64,000 nt of DNA from Rehmannia glutinosa (lineage: Eukaryota; Streptophyta; Magnoliopsida; Lamiales; Orobanchaceae), in NCBI GenBank assembly GCA_016081115.2, contig JABTTQ020001093.1, positions 62,001-126,000 on the forward strand, given 5' to 3'. The notes below the pieces were generated by a model. It made no database searches and was not told where the DNA came from. It saw only the letters and a list, made by a program, of their open reading frames with translations. The position numbers were made by a program, and so were the translations under genes. Positions 11,401 through 22,257 of this stretch are shown in pieces (the stretch's first letter is position 1; each line of letters begins with the position of its first letter).

Positions 11401-13710
11401 GCTAATAAAAGCTCATGATAGAAGCTACAAGCTATGGCTTATTAAGGCCATAAGTTGTGAAGAAAACTCGATCCAATGATTGTTTTATGAACTGGTTTGC
11501 ATGGATAATAAGTATTTGTGTGGGGGAGCTTAAGCTCATGGAGTTGTTGTTTATTTTGTAAAAGCTTGTCTTCTAGCTTATACAATATTTCTTCTTAATG
11601 TGCTTATTGATAGGGGAGCTTTTGTAAAATGTTTTTAAACGGATAGTTTACTCATAAACCGGAAAATTATTTTGTTTTTCGAAATCGTCCTCTTGAAAAT
11701 TGTTTTGGTTTGTAATCATCAAAAGGGGGAGTTTGTTAGATAAATGTTTTTATCATGATTTTGATGATTTTGTTCAAATGAGTTTTTATACCAAAACAAT
11801 GTCCCTAAATGTTGTCCCTACACTTCCGATCGATCTAAAATGTTTTTACTATTTTTGAATATTTCTTGAAGTTTATTTTCAATAAAACATTGGACAACAC
11901 ATTTGTTTCTCGGACTCGCCGGTCGCCCTATAGGGCAACCCGCACTGAGTTGAGCTAAGAAACAGAAAATGGGACGTAAGAAAAAAAAAAGCGGCAGGGC
12001 GACCGATCGACCAGGTGGGCGGCGGTGTGGTCGGCCGGTCGGCCGTGCGGCGACTGCACTGCGCAAGTTGGATTTTTGTTCCGGACTCTGTTTCGTAAAA
12101 ACGCGTCAGGGCAACTGTCGCTAACTAAGGCGGCGCAGTCGGCCGCCTTCGACCGGTCCCCCTGTGTAAAAATTCGCAGAGAATTCAATTTCAATCTTAT
12201 CTCTGCGGCCAACGGTCGAACCCTGTTTTGACAAAGAAACTATCCGTTGCATTTTGAATGACTTTTCCTTATTTTGTGGGATTGATTTCTAACTATATTG
12301 ATGATTTTAAATGGTTTCTTTTGCAAAGAAATCACTCCCCAAGGAGGAGCCAATGTCGGAAATCAAAGCCAAGACCTCTCCTATAAATAGAGGCTTCATT
12401 CAAGCAACAAGACACAACACTCTATACAAGCAAAGAGCAAACAAAGCAAACACTTTCATATATCTTGTTGTATTAGCCTTAGACTTTCACTTGCACAAAT
12501 TTGAGGTCTAGGCTTTTAATTCTTGATTACACTTGTACTCATATTGTATCAATCATTATTGAGTTGTAATCTTGATTTTGGTCATCATTCAACACAAGAC
12601 ATCCTTGTGAGTATTCTTGTGGTAAGAATACACTTGGGTGATCTAGGTGATAGGTGTTTGAAGGTTGTGGTAATCTTCAAAGGTGTTGTAAAAGGATTGT
12701 GGTAATCCTCAAGGTGGTGTAAGAGGGTTGTGGTAATCCTCAAGGTGTTGTATTAATTTTTGGTAAATTAATAAAACCTTTTTTCTTTTGAAATCCATCC
12801 CAGGATATCTTGGGGTGGTAGAGGATTAGGCCAGGTGGGTTGAACCTCTTTAAATTGGCGAGTGTTGTTTTATTTCCGCATTTACATTCTCTTTGTTTGA
12901 TTATTCGAAAAAGAGGGCAAAATCTGAAAAACCGAGATAATCTATTCACCCCCTCTAGATTATCGTAGCCACTTGACTAACAGATATTAGTAACCAAAAT
13001 TGATCATGTGAGTGGCAGACTGAGATAAGTGGAAATGGACACTGAAAGTCAATTGAGATGTTTATGTTTTATCTTTTTTCTTATTATGTTTTTACACACT
13101 CTTTTTCATTCTTGAATTCAATTCTAATCTCTTTGATATGGTCTAGACATTTCGGTTTGTTAAATACATAATCTACTTGATGTAGAAGCATCACACATAA
13201 GATTTTGTTATCTAACTAATTAGGTGTGATTTGGGAGCAAAAACATTAATAACATCTGATGTTTTGCATGTATTTCTAATTACCGAGGCTTGATGTTCAA
13301 TTATTAGGTGCATCCAAGAAAAGGGAAGTGAAGCACGAGAATGCAAGAAGGTTGCAGAGTACTACAAATCAATGTGTCCTGAATGGGTAAATTGACGTCT
13401 TTTTGTAAAATTGACGTCATTTCAGAATTTCTTTTTGTTCAATGGGGTCGAACATTTAAAAAAAAAAAACTAGGTATTTTAGGCTGGAAAGATTTGGAAG
13501 GAAATCCCATGTCACTATCATTATTCGGATCAAATTTTCCGACCAAGACATAACTTTGAACTTGACTTTAACTTTTTAGGCAACACCATTATTTTTCATA
13601 TGTACAGTTTTAATTAGTTATGTTGATTCAAGTAATAATGTTCAAGTGTGTGCATGTGAAAACTAATTATTGCTAAATATTTGCAGATTGGAAATTGGGG
13701 GATTGAGTGA
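2428..13710 (+). CDS. COX6B: COX6B-like twin-CX9C mitochondrial protein, 4 exons
   Basis: Exons 2428-2571, 3310-3404, 13308-13386 and 13687-13710 join to a 113-residue protein with GT-AG introns. COX6B proteins are nuclear-encoded subunits of cytochrome c oxidase that reach the intermembrane space through paired cysteine motifs. Here C71-C81 forms CX9C (starting CYDSYHEYHKC) and C92-C103 forms CX10C, the spacing seen in COX6B, followed by the typical CPEW. The exon 2/3 join falls inside the Lys codon before C81; the donor is GTGTGT at 3405. The first 65 or so residues are a Pro/Ser-rich extension (MSGSIVEPHDKMRRRD...). The protein ends seven residues after CPEW, so the usual WNEQR...FPGPL tail is missing. 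Intron 2 is 9.9 kb because of inserted elements. It could be a divergent paralogue rather than the main subunit. I chose the ATG at 2428 as the first in-frame Met of exon 1. Confidence 0.75.
2849..3123. repeat. Foldback MITE family A, copy 2, in COX6B-like intron 1
   Basis: Starts AGGGATATTTTTAC...TTGGGCTAGTTAC and ends ATCAGCCCAAACCTCAAAG...GTAATTATCCCT. It shares the family landmarks CCGTCTTACATTTTCTTGC and TAAGCAAAACACATTTC. It fills over a third of the 738-bp intron 1. Confidence 0.65.
3600..4514. mobile_element. Non-autonomous TIR element with 8-bp target duplication, in COX6B-like intron 2
   Basis: The left end reads GGCCTAATTACAAAATCGGTCC; the right end on the minus strand reads GGCCTAATTGCAATACTAGTCC, after one extra base. 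TAGTTTAA flanks it at 3592-3599 and 4515-4522, an 8-bp target duplication as made by hAT-type transposases. The element is split by a second element at 4002-4487. No coding frame is seen. One base at the right end is uncertain. Confidence 0.65.
4002..4487. mobile_element. hAT-like non-autonomous element nested in the 3600-4514 element
   Basis: The left end starts CAGTGTTTTAAATACCGTAC; the right end on the minus strand starts CACTGTTCAAAATACCGTG, an imperfect terminal inverted repeat. CTTAGGAC flanks it exactly at 3994-4001 and 4488-4495. The interior is rich in ACCGGTT/AACCGG units, for example around 4040-4100 and 4310-4400. The 8-bp duplication fits the hAT superfamily. It carries no ORF. 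Confidence 0.8.
4547..4551 (+). repeat. Target-site duplication GATAT, left
   Basis: GATAT directly precedes the 5' LTR and is repeated at 12983-12987 directly after the 3' LTR. A 5-bp duplication is standard for LTR retrotransposon integration and fixes the element ends to the base. Confidence 0.9.
4552..5837 (+). repeat. 5' LTR of the copia element
   Basis: Starts TGTTAGATAAATG and ends GGACTAACA, length 1286 bp. A TATA box CTATAAATA sits at 5226-5234. A CpG-rich block from about 4725 to 5070 is packed with ACCGGTCG/GGTCGACC palindromes and differs strongly from the 3' LTR, whereas the rest is almost identical. Confidence 0.95.
5840..5852 (+). promoter_or_regulatory. Primer binding site, initiator tRNA-Met type
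   Basis: TGGTATCAAAGCC begins two bases after the 5' LTR. It matches the plant initiator tRNA-Met 3' end complement (TGGTATCAGAGC) except for one A for G. Confidence 0.85.
5895..7259 (+). CDS. gag: Copia gag polyprotein, intact ORF
   Basis: The ORF encodes 454 residues of nucleocapsid precursor, which packages the element RNA into virus-like particles. The N-terminal third has the copia gag pattern (ANNYAFWKDRMECFLQG near residue 25 and EVWEKLETIYEGT near 110). A zinc knuckle CFKCGKPRHFIADC (CX2CX4HX4C) lies near residues 280-293, after a basic stretch. An acidic linker follows, then a heptad-rich Leu/Lys/Glu region at about 350-450 that should form a coiled coil. The start is the first ATG after the primer site (ATCCATGGCT). 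This is the only uninterrupted reading frame of the element; pol lies beyond its TGA stop and needs frameshifts to read. Confidence 0.9.
   Translation: MATNDAYLTTGASTNKPPLFDANNYAFWKDRMECFLQGCGFDIWNVVIEGVDQPTKKMEDGTSAPKPFKEFDENDKKAFSLNGKALNILHCSLTATEYNRIRGIRSAHEVWEKLETIYEGTKKVKQARKTMLVKDFENFNMYDGESISKMVERLDNIANPLVALSKVISEEDKVTKVLNALPGSWSKKVTAITEAQNLETLKFDELIGNLLIYEVYLKERKNTKPTINQSGMQNIPKGLASSSNNAYYDNDDDDEETAALVRKFAKFVNKNKARKPRDNACFKCGKPRHFIADCPKLNEEEQKKKKPFPKKKALNADVKTWDELLETSDEEGETEHGLMAIDDENNEVRSNSSTSSLVDELQCDFDELQNEFQKLIVKYKSLKKEHKELKIEKDKLFTSYETLDHVHAITLTQIQTLETEKQMLTNDIDNLKKDVHRFNLSTDKVTKILDAQKR
7260..10550 (+). pseudogene. pol: Copia pol polyprotein, frameshifted
   Basis: Domains are readable in pieces: a second zinc knuckle CFYCGKIGHYANNC (about 7370-7412); protease WLVDSGCSRHMTG (about 7540-7580); GAG-pre-integrase with WHRRLGHVGYKN and CDTCQKNK (7920-8055); integrase core with HLDLYG and VIVDDFSRYTW, broken near 8230, then PQQNGVAERKN in another frame (8395-8430); reverse transcriptase 9005-9905, broken near 9300, with MDVKSAFLNG, KQAPRAWY and the catalytic YVDD; RNase H remains ending with HIEIRHHFLRD and QLADIFTKPL (10400-10515). 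At least four frame changes separate these parts. This piece cannot encode a working polyprotein as read here. Confidence 0.9.
10551..11720 (+). other. Post-pol segment of copia element without ORF
   Basis: In SIRE/Maximus elements this position can hold an envelope-like ORF, but here no frame of useful length exists. Near 10680-10725 it carries GGCAACCGGTCGCCCTC and CGTCGACCGTCGCCC, the same CpG-rich motifs that crowd the LTR. Confidence 0.6.
11721..11730 (+). promoter_or_regulatory. Polypurine tract of copia element
   Basis: AAAAGGGGGA lies three bases before the 3' LTR start, where plus-strand DNA synthesis is primed. Confidence 0.85.
11734..12982 (+). repeat. 3' LTR of the copia element
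   Basis: Starts TGTTAGATAAATG, ends GACTAACA, 1249 bp. TATA box CTATAAATA at 12381-12389. It is followed by target duplication GATAT at 12983-12987. The LTR is 37 bp shorter than the 5' LTR, mostly through differences in the CpG-rich block at about 11905-12215. Confidence 0.95.
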
Positions 13711-14065
13711 TGAGCTCAGAGAAACTCTGTGAGGCCTGGCCATAATTAAACGTAAAAGAATGAACGGGATACAATATATTTTTCACTTTCAAATGTGTGA
13801 AGGCTTTTACTTTGTGGCTTCTATTTGAATCTTGCTAAGCTTGTATTCGACTTTATAGCACTAAAATTGATCTTTTTATTGCATTTAGTTTGAAAGTAGT
13901 AGCATTTAGGTTGGTTAAGGCATGTTCTAAAGTTATACAAACAATAACAAGAGCAAAGCGATGTTGTGCATCGGATGGGATTATCATTTCCTTCCACAAT
14001 GGTAAATTAGCCACGGAAATTATCTATGGATTCTATCTGCAATGAAATTGTTGTGGAATAACGAT

Positions 14066-14200
14066 GATGTTCGAAATCGTAGTGAAATAGCTGTGGAGTG
14101 TATGATATTTCAACAAAAATAGACAATTGAAATGATGTTCGAAATCGTAGTGAAATAGCTGTGGAATGTATGATAATTTCAACAAATAGACAATTGAAAT
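14066..14200. repeat. 68-bp tandem duplication
   Basis: Two copies start GATGTTCGAAATCGTAGTG at 14066 and 14134, with a few substitutions and small indels. It lies downstream of the COX6B-like stop codon, in or after its 3' untranslated region. Confidence 0.8.
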
Positions 14201-14219
14201 TAATTAGTGGAAATGATAC

Positions 14220-14760
14220 AAAATAACCATTTTCAAAATGTAAAAATGAAAAATAGACACATCTTTTTTAGCCATTTTGGGGTGTAAAATGACATTAATA
14301 CCCTTATAGCATGTTTGTTTGATATTTGGATTATTTCTCTCTCTTTTTCACTTATCTCTATGTTTCCTCTTACTGTTTCTTTCAAACCTTTTTAAAAAAT
14401 CGAATCTGTATTTTTCGTTTTTAAATATGCAATATCGGTGTTGAATTATAGATATCGAAAATAAGATTAATTTGATATATTATACATGCAAAACGGATTT
14501 AAAATGAAAAAGTTATGTGAATTCAAAGTGTTTTGGAGAAAGACAAAATAACTGGGTTATAATAAGTGAGAGAACTGGTTGTCGAGTCACTGTGACTCGA
14601 CGTCAAGTCACTCGAGTTATAGGGATGTATGTTTTTGTATAATTAAATTGACTCAAGGGCAAATTGGGTTTTCACACCGCAAATGGCTAAATAAGATGTG
14701 TTTGAAAAAGATGGCTAAAAAATATTTTGGTTTGATGTGAACGACTAAAAAAATACTTTA
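14220..14760. repeat. Foldback element between COX6B-like and CNOT10
   Basis: The left arm contains ACACATCTTTTTTAGCCATTTTGGGGTGTAAAA at 14257 on; the right arm contains TTTTCACACCGC and AAATGGCTAAATAAGATGTG near 14669-14700, its inverse. In the centre (near 14585) is the perfect palindrome GAGTCACTGTGACTC followed by further GACTCGA units. No ORF. The ends are approximate. Confidence 0.55.
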
Positions 14761-15611
14761 GTCCAATTGAGTCGGACCCGGAAATTTTTCAAAATTTAAC
14801 TAGAAAATATTGGACTAGGTTGAATCCTTTTCACTCCTGAAAATTTAGAAGATGACCCAGATTTCTTTTCAGTCTTATTAAAGTAAATTTGAAATGTGTT
14901 ACATGAATTTTTAATAAAATACCTCTAGTCAAGGCATGAGGAGAACGATTTGAACAAACAAAAGTAGAACGCAATACAAGCATCCAAACACGGAAAAATA
15001 CCCATTTTGAAAACCTCAAATTGTTCCAGTATGCGTCCGAGTTCTTCGATTATATAATGACTTTAGAATCTAGAAAATCATATATTCTTTGTCTTTCAAT
15101 TGATCCGTGCCTGTCATTGACTTTAAATTTCAGCAGAAATTTCTTCAACCTATTCATTGTTCATAACAAGAATCAAGTGTAAGGAAAAGCATAGAAGATA
15201 CAAGTACCAAATAAAGCAACATCTACAACAAAATTGTTAACTTGTTTTCGCTTCTCAAGTGCTGAATTCCTATATATGGCACAGTGAAGGCACCAAATCT
15301 ACCTCTAAAATAACATCACTATGAATCAAAACTACATGTCGAAATCTAAAATCAAAAAGTGGGAACCTGTTACCGCCAAAATTCTACCAATCACTAAAAG
15401 CTACAAAGTTCCATTTAAAAAAACAAAGAAAAAATCATTAAGAAAGAAAACAAAAACTAAGAGGAAAGAAAAAAAAAATCAAAAATAACTTATTCCCTGA
15501 ATTGGACTATATATATGTTACAAATCCCTTTTAAAAGGACTGTCAACCTACCTGCTAACTCAGATTGAGACACAAACAAGACCAACCAACAAAATATAAC
15601 AAACACAACGA

Positions 15612-18600
15612 TCATGAACTGTCATTCAATGTTACATTGCCAGGGAGAAATCTAACGCCATTATGCTGTTTCAACTTTGCAAGAGCATCTTGTGTGCTAC
15701 CACGTTTTATATCCACATAAATTGCAGTAACAATAACTTGGGAACTATTAGGTATATCAGATAATGCCTTAGTCAAAAAATGTTGAGCTTGCTCAAGGTT
15801 TCCCAGCAATGCAAAATTGGCAGCATAATTTGCACAAAACATTCCACGAGCCTCTTCAGGACTGGGAAACACACAACGTTGGGATTCATCAGCTGTCGAG
15901 AAAGTACGATTTGGCTCGTCACCATCCACCACTTTTTCCACGGTCCACTTTTCACAGTCCTCTCGGCTATACGGAAGCTCAATATTGTTGCCACCAGACA
16001 CATACATCATCAAATGCTCAGCAGCTTCCTTTGGCCGATTCAGCAAGCATAAAGCCTCTGCTGCGTACATGTTTCCTAAAAATATGTGCATCCTCGAGCA
16101 ATCAGGAAGTTTCAAAAGAGACTTTGCCGTTGATAGGGCTTTCAAGGGATTTCCTAGCGCCAGCTCTACAAACGCCAAGTCCGCTAGTATAACTTGCTTC
16201 ATTATCCGGTTCTCCTTTATACGGATATGTTTGTAATCAAGGACAGAATTTTGCAACGATGCATTCTGATTGTTTCCACTCTTTTGTTCTTTCACTTCAC
16301 CATTTGAATTAACTAAACTTGCATTCTTGTGGTTTGTACTCTGAGATAGCAGTGCTTCTCTCGATTCACTTTCACTAGAGAATACAGAATCATTGGCCTC
16401 CAAAGAGTCTAACAAATACAACGCATTGAAAAGACACTGCCAAGCAAGAGAAAGTGAGAGATCAGGCTGTCTGCCATCAGCTGTAAACAAATTGTCCGTC
16501 CCAACATATTTTCCCTGGCTAATGCCATTAAGTGCACTCCCATTTCGCAGAGAAAGGTGTCTCCATTTTCCCTTTCCAATAACGTTGACTCTGATATCAG
16601 ATCTATCAGATGCAGAGGAATTAGACTTTATCATCCCCTTTTCTAGGGCCATTAGACAGCACTCAGCAATTCGTAGCCACAGAAGAGGTCTGTTGTAAAA
16701 AATTAAGCTGGCTGTTTGAAAACAGCGAGCAGCATGAAAAGGTTTACCACAGGCCAATGAATGGACACCACAATTATATGTAATCAGAAGGGATTTATCC
16801 TGCGACAAAGTTACGAGTTTCGGATGTTTTTCCTTCCGCAGAAATGAGCTATTATTTAGAGCTTTGGAAAAAAATACACCTGATGTATGAAGCTTTCCAA
16901 GGGAGTAGTATATGCACCCAAGATTGTTATAATACATGCTACTAGAGATTCCTTTCTCCGTGCTGTTACTTGATGCCATCAAAAGCTTGATTGCTTTTCG
17001 ATGGTTCCCACGAGCATATTCGAGCTGTGACTTTAAATAAAGAGCCAGATGATAATCTTTTCCACGAGCTATGTTCATAGCCATTTTAACTTCACGCTTG
17101 GCTGCTTTGAGGTTCCTGGTGAGTAGCAAAAGGCGAACCTTGTAAAGATGCAACTTAAGCCTTAAATCAGCAGTTGATAAGGTCTCCTCTGCTTGGATCC
17201 TCCTGTGAAGATCATTAGAAGAGGCAATGCCAGATCTTTGAAGGTTCTGTAGACTGAGGTCGAGAGCAGATAGTAATTTCAATGATTCATCCTCAAGTGC
17301 TTCCTCTGATAAAGTTCTAGTTAGAGAGTTTTCTGAAGTATTTGCAGTAGAATCAGTGTGAGAAGCATCAGGAATGATTGAATTGCTGGGAAATGAAGTA
17401 GATTTTGAAACTAATAAAGACTGATGATGTACTGCAGTCCCATTATCTACTTGATTGGTCAAGCTATTGACACAAAAGAACTTCTCCATGTAGCTTATCA
17501 CGTCCTGAAATAATAATTTGCAAGTGACATTCAAGTAGCATAAAAAAGAATTAAAACATAAATCCAGAAACAACTATGATTCATGTGAAATCGGGAAATT
17601 AACTTATGAAAAGCATAATTAATTAATGAAGTAAAATGTCTGATTCTAATTATATTAAAATCCTAGTCAATACTACAATTACCATATCTTACAGAAAAAG
17701 AAAAAGGAAATTGCCCACTGGGGAAAATTTAAAATGTCAATTTAAAGCTAAACCATCCTAAAGATCAAATAAGAATTCATACCCTGTTGAGTAGGGGAAA
17801 AAAGGCTACATACATAACATCTCTTTCTGGAAGGTTTAAGTTTCTTTTTTCTTTTTTCCGTTATCCATCATCTAAGACATGCCCTCAGAAAACTAACTTT
17901 AGACAAACCAGAAACTTGCATTAGAAGCTTGTCCCTAAAATAGAAAAGTAAGAGCTCAAAGACTTGATAATCTATTATCCAGTTATCACACCATTGAACA
18001 GAAAGACGTGGGTCTAAGGATACTGCTTCAACCATATATTGCCAAAACAAATATATGTATATGACAACTTCATCTGAGGTTTGAAAAGTTCAATGACAAG
18101 GGAATCTAGAGCATGATGCGACGAGTTTCTAATGAGCAGCAACCCTTAACCACTGCAGTTAAGACAAGCTTCTCATTGACATACTCCAACAATTATCCTT
18201 CAATGACATATCATGGATTTGAGAACTTTGGAACCATAGTTGTAATGAGAAAGTAACAAGACATGGCTCATTCTGCCACATTCATTACAGGCCAACTTGT
18301 ATAGTTATGTTTGACATTCAATATTAATGTACATAGGATGAGACCAAAAGCAATGAGCTGCTCGATCAAACACATCGGGGAAATTCAATGCAATAACTTA
18401 CAATTTAGACAGTATTTGGCTAACTTATTTGAAAGATCTTCTAAGCTTCAATATCTTATAGGATTTGTTAGGAGCATATGAGATGTTAGATTTTATTTTT
18501 AAAAAAAGTTGTTGAAGTGTGTGGATAAAATAAGACGATGGAACTTATAAGATGTTAGTAATAGCAGATTTGTAACTAAAAAGATCAAAATCAAATGAGG

Positions 18601-21600
18601 TTATTAACATAAGATCATATTTTGAAAACAAGTTGGTATCCCACACCTATTTTAAAAAGTTATAAGCTCCTAGCATTCTATTTTGGAAGCTTATAAGATC
18701 ATTTTTTGAAGAAAAAAAATACCAAAATATTTTGAGAGCATAAAAGTTCTCAAACATCTTATAAGATGTTTTGAAAAGCTTATGAGCTCAGCCAAACACC
18801 CTCTTAATATGAAAGAAACAAGTTTTATTCCATAGTAGTGCAAAATTAATTTCGGAAAGAGTACAAAATTAATTTAACATAGACTGAACTTACAGCAGAT
18901 CTTGATGCATTTCGACAAAGTAGTGTAACATCCAGCAACAAAAGGCATATACGCAGGGCTGTCCCCTGCATGCGACAATGTCAAAGTTAACCTACAAACT
19001 CCATCATGCATAGACAACGTGATTTGTGATTAATGTACAAGTGTTACCTCGCCAATAGGTTCAATGTTCTGGTACAATGTGTCCAAATATGAGAATGATT
19101 TTGCATATTCATGAAGATGGTACCAGATGACTGCCTGCAGTCAGATCCATGCATGGGTACATAAAAATAAAGGAGAAAAAGTTTCTGAGCCTGAGGAACT
19201 AACAATGCCAAGGGGAAGCAAAACATACTATGTTGAACATTGACACCGAGGTGCTGAACTCATCACTGTAAACAACAGATGAACTAGCATGCACAGCAGT
19301 ATTACTTCTTCTCGTGCTGGCTGTATGCATGCTTCCATTGCTGTTGGCAACCTCTAAGTGTTCTCCTGATGCATGAGCAAGCTCTTCACTTTGTTTCTAC
19401 ATTGAGGACAAAAATGAAATCAATGAAATATAGGTATAGACAATGAAAATTCCAATACATTAAAAGCTTCTATATATACGATAAAACACTTCAGGGGAGT
19501 ACCAGTCCTGCACAGAAATCTTAACAGTCTACACTTTACTGTGAGAAGATATGTTGCACAAAACTACAAAATAATAAAAATGCTCCTCTTTGTGTGAGGC
19601 CAAAGGCAAAGTTTGAGGCCCATCAGTAAAGCCATACAGCCACTTTCATTTTTCCCAGAAAGTAAAAAAAAAGCCTGTTGTAGATAAAATTTCCAAAAAC
19701 TATGATCTGCCTCTTTTTGGCCGCATAATGTTCCTAAACACCATATGCATTTGTCTCTGTGTACACAAATATGCAAAACTTTATATGTAAATGGAGTTAC
19801 ATTTATATACAAGCAGACATTCAAATATATACTCTATTTTTGTTTTTACGTCTTCAACTTATTGTCTTCATTCAGCGAAGCACTCCAAGGCAGCTCTCTC
19901 CAACAGTAAATTCTAAGGTAGGAAGAAGAGAGAAGGGAAGTGAAAGTTATAACAGAAAAGAGAAGCACTTTACTCTTACAAGATTTGGTCAAACTACAAA
20001 TTCGAACCAGAGTGTCATCATTTGATTCAACCATTGCACACGAAAATGTAATAATTATCTATATATAATAAAAAAGAAACATGACCCTCCAAATAGGTGT
20101 AAAATAGGTGTAATGGGCGCACACACTTGCATAATTGAACTCCATTTTGCCACCTGAGATAATGGCTACATTTTATATTTGTTAAATTTGAATAAATATA
20201 TTGTTACTAATCGTTATTTAAAAGCATCAAAAATATCTACAATCTAAGATGAGGTAGCATTCTTTAATTTAATCATTTTTTATTTTTTATTTTTCTTTTT
20301 AAAACAACAAATTTTATTGATGCACTATCATAAGTTACAATTAGTGGATACGAAATCCACAAAAATTACAAGAAGCCATAACTAGAACATCATAGAATTA
20401 GCCTCCAATCTCTACTCAAATCAGAAACTGACAAATAATTGAACTCTTTATGTCCTAAAACCCATAACGCCACCCTAAACTTAATTCTATCCCAACACTC
20501 TGAAAACGACTCTTCAATATCATTAAAAGTCCTGTTGTTTCTTTCCGACCATACTGACCAACACTGTGGAATTCCACTCTCCATAAATGGACCGAGGAAC
20601 CACCCTAAAAAAACCAAGCTCGGTTAAAATCTTGGACCATAAGTACCTCGCCTCACAAATGAGCAATGCAGAAACATATGATCTTAAGCCTCTGGATTTT
20701 GCCTGCACAATCCACACCAATTCGAACAATGACGAAAGTACGGGTGTCTCTTTTGTACAACATCACAAGTAGATATATTTCCCAATATCACCAACCATGA
20801 AAATAATTGAAACCTGTTTAAGAATCACGAGCCCACCTCCTTATATCCTCTGCTCCATACACCAATTCTCCCCCCTCCCTCTCCAACAATCCCAATAATG
20901 TGGTTAGATCAATGTACACCAAAATGAAAATTCCAAGAGATCGATTTCATTTCATTTAATGGAGAAAGCTGACCATATAAAGAAGAGAACTGGACAAATG
21001 ATGTAACAGGCTTTTAATTTAATCAGATAAGGAAGCTAACTTTTTACATCTATATATAAAAAGTTATAGCTATTATATTTATGATCATTATTATAGTTAT
21101 CATAAATAAGCAACCTAACTTTTTACATTTATATTTATGATAATTATTCATCACTTTAGTTTTTACAGTGTTGACTTATTATAATTATCAATCACATATG
21201 TCAAAAAAATATTTTCCCATTCCTTGGCATGGGATGAAAATCAGATCTCTCAGATTCCACAAAAACAAAACTTCAGGAAATTAAATAATTGAGCAACTCC
21301 TTATACCACAGCTCTCCTAAACTACTTGCAAATCCTATTTCAGGTTGGACTGTGTAAGCCAACTGATTTACAAACCTCAGTCCAGCTAGAACTAATAAAG
21401 TCAAAATAAATTATTAACAGATAAGAAGCCATATATTATTCATCATGAAGTTAACCAAAAATCTGCTCTAGATCAAGTGTGCAGAATGTCAAATGTTAGC
21501 TTCTTGTGCACCATATGATCCACATCATAAAGGTAAAACAAATAATAAAACTGAAAAGGATAGCCAAATCAAAAAGCAGCTTACACCAACTGCAAAATTA

Positions 21601-22216
21601 CCAACAGATAAGAATACTGACATAAGAAACGAACTAAGAGCATCATATGGATATCACGTGAAAGCAATACAGTGCTATTCGGTTGAAACTGAAAGTTCTA
21701 AATCACATACAACAAAGAAGACAATCCCACGAGACCATTTTCAAAAGTCCTCTTCAGACCCCTCTCTGCTCTCAGAAATGCATGTGGCAAAAACTCACAA
21801 CACGCATTTCTGAAGCCCTTGCACAAAAAGGGTTTCCATCAAAAAGTTCTATGACTGTTTTCAACCAATTCCAACCTGCCTAGATCCTTAAAGGGCTAGA
21901 TGATGAAATAATTGAAGGAGAGCATGAAAAAGAAGTCAGTCTGCAGTCCTTTTAACGGATTGCCAAAATTCGATGGTTGCGAATCCATACTGGTGTGCGT
22001 TTTCTGACTTTTCTTTTGAAAGGCTACTAACAAAATCGACTACATAACAATAATGATTTTTATCTAATTGAAGCATCCATGTAATCCAGCTTCAACCTAG
22101 CAAGAACATAAGGTAGTACTCATCTTTCAAGTCACTTCATCGAAGAAAATGTGCAACATCCTAATCCAGGTAGACCCACAGAGAATGTTACTAGATGCAT
22201 TACAAGGGTTTCACAA

Positions 22217-22257
<41 letters not shown>

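Larger units (their letters stand above)
4552..12982 (+). mobile_element. Complete Ty1-copia LTR retrotransposon (SIRE/Maximus-like), in COX6B-like intron 2
   Basis: An 8431-bp element lies on the same strand as the host gene. Order: 5' LTR 4552-5837, primer site 5840-5852, gag 5895-7259, pol with protease, integrase, reverse transcriptase and RNase H in copia order (7260-10550), a 1.2-kb segment without ORF, polypurine tract AAAAGGGGGA at 11721-11730, and 3' LTR 11734-12982. Target duplication GATAT is perfect. Integrase preceding reverse transcriptase defines Ty1-copia; the large gag with a C-terminal coiled coil and the long post-pol segment suggest the SIRE/Maximus lineage. Pol has several frameshifts, so the copy is not autonomous. 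The same LTR family reappears as a solo LTR at 47711-49033. Confidence 0.95.

Noticed and set aside
17505..17573. First 23 residues of the long CNOT10 frame
   Set aside because: They are intron: the acceptor TTTCAG ends at 17505, and DVISYMEKF after it continues the previous exon.
19759..20034. 88-residue frame in CNOT10 intron 2
   Set aside because: No family likeness, AT-rich, inside a confirmed intron.
22220..22254. Possible CRISPR-like or regulatory array
   Set aside because: It is a simple GA microsatellite; no CRISPR-type spacing exists anywhere in this plant sequence.
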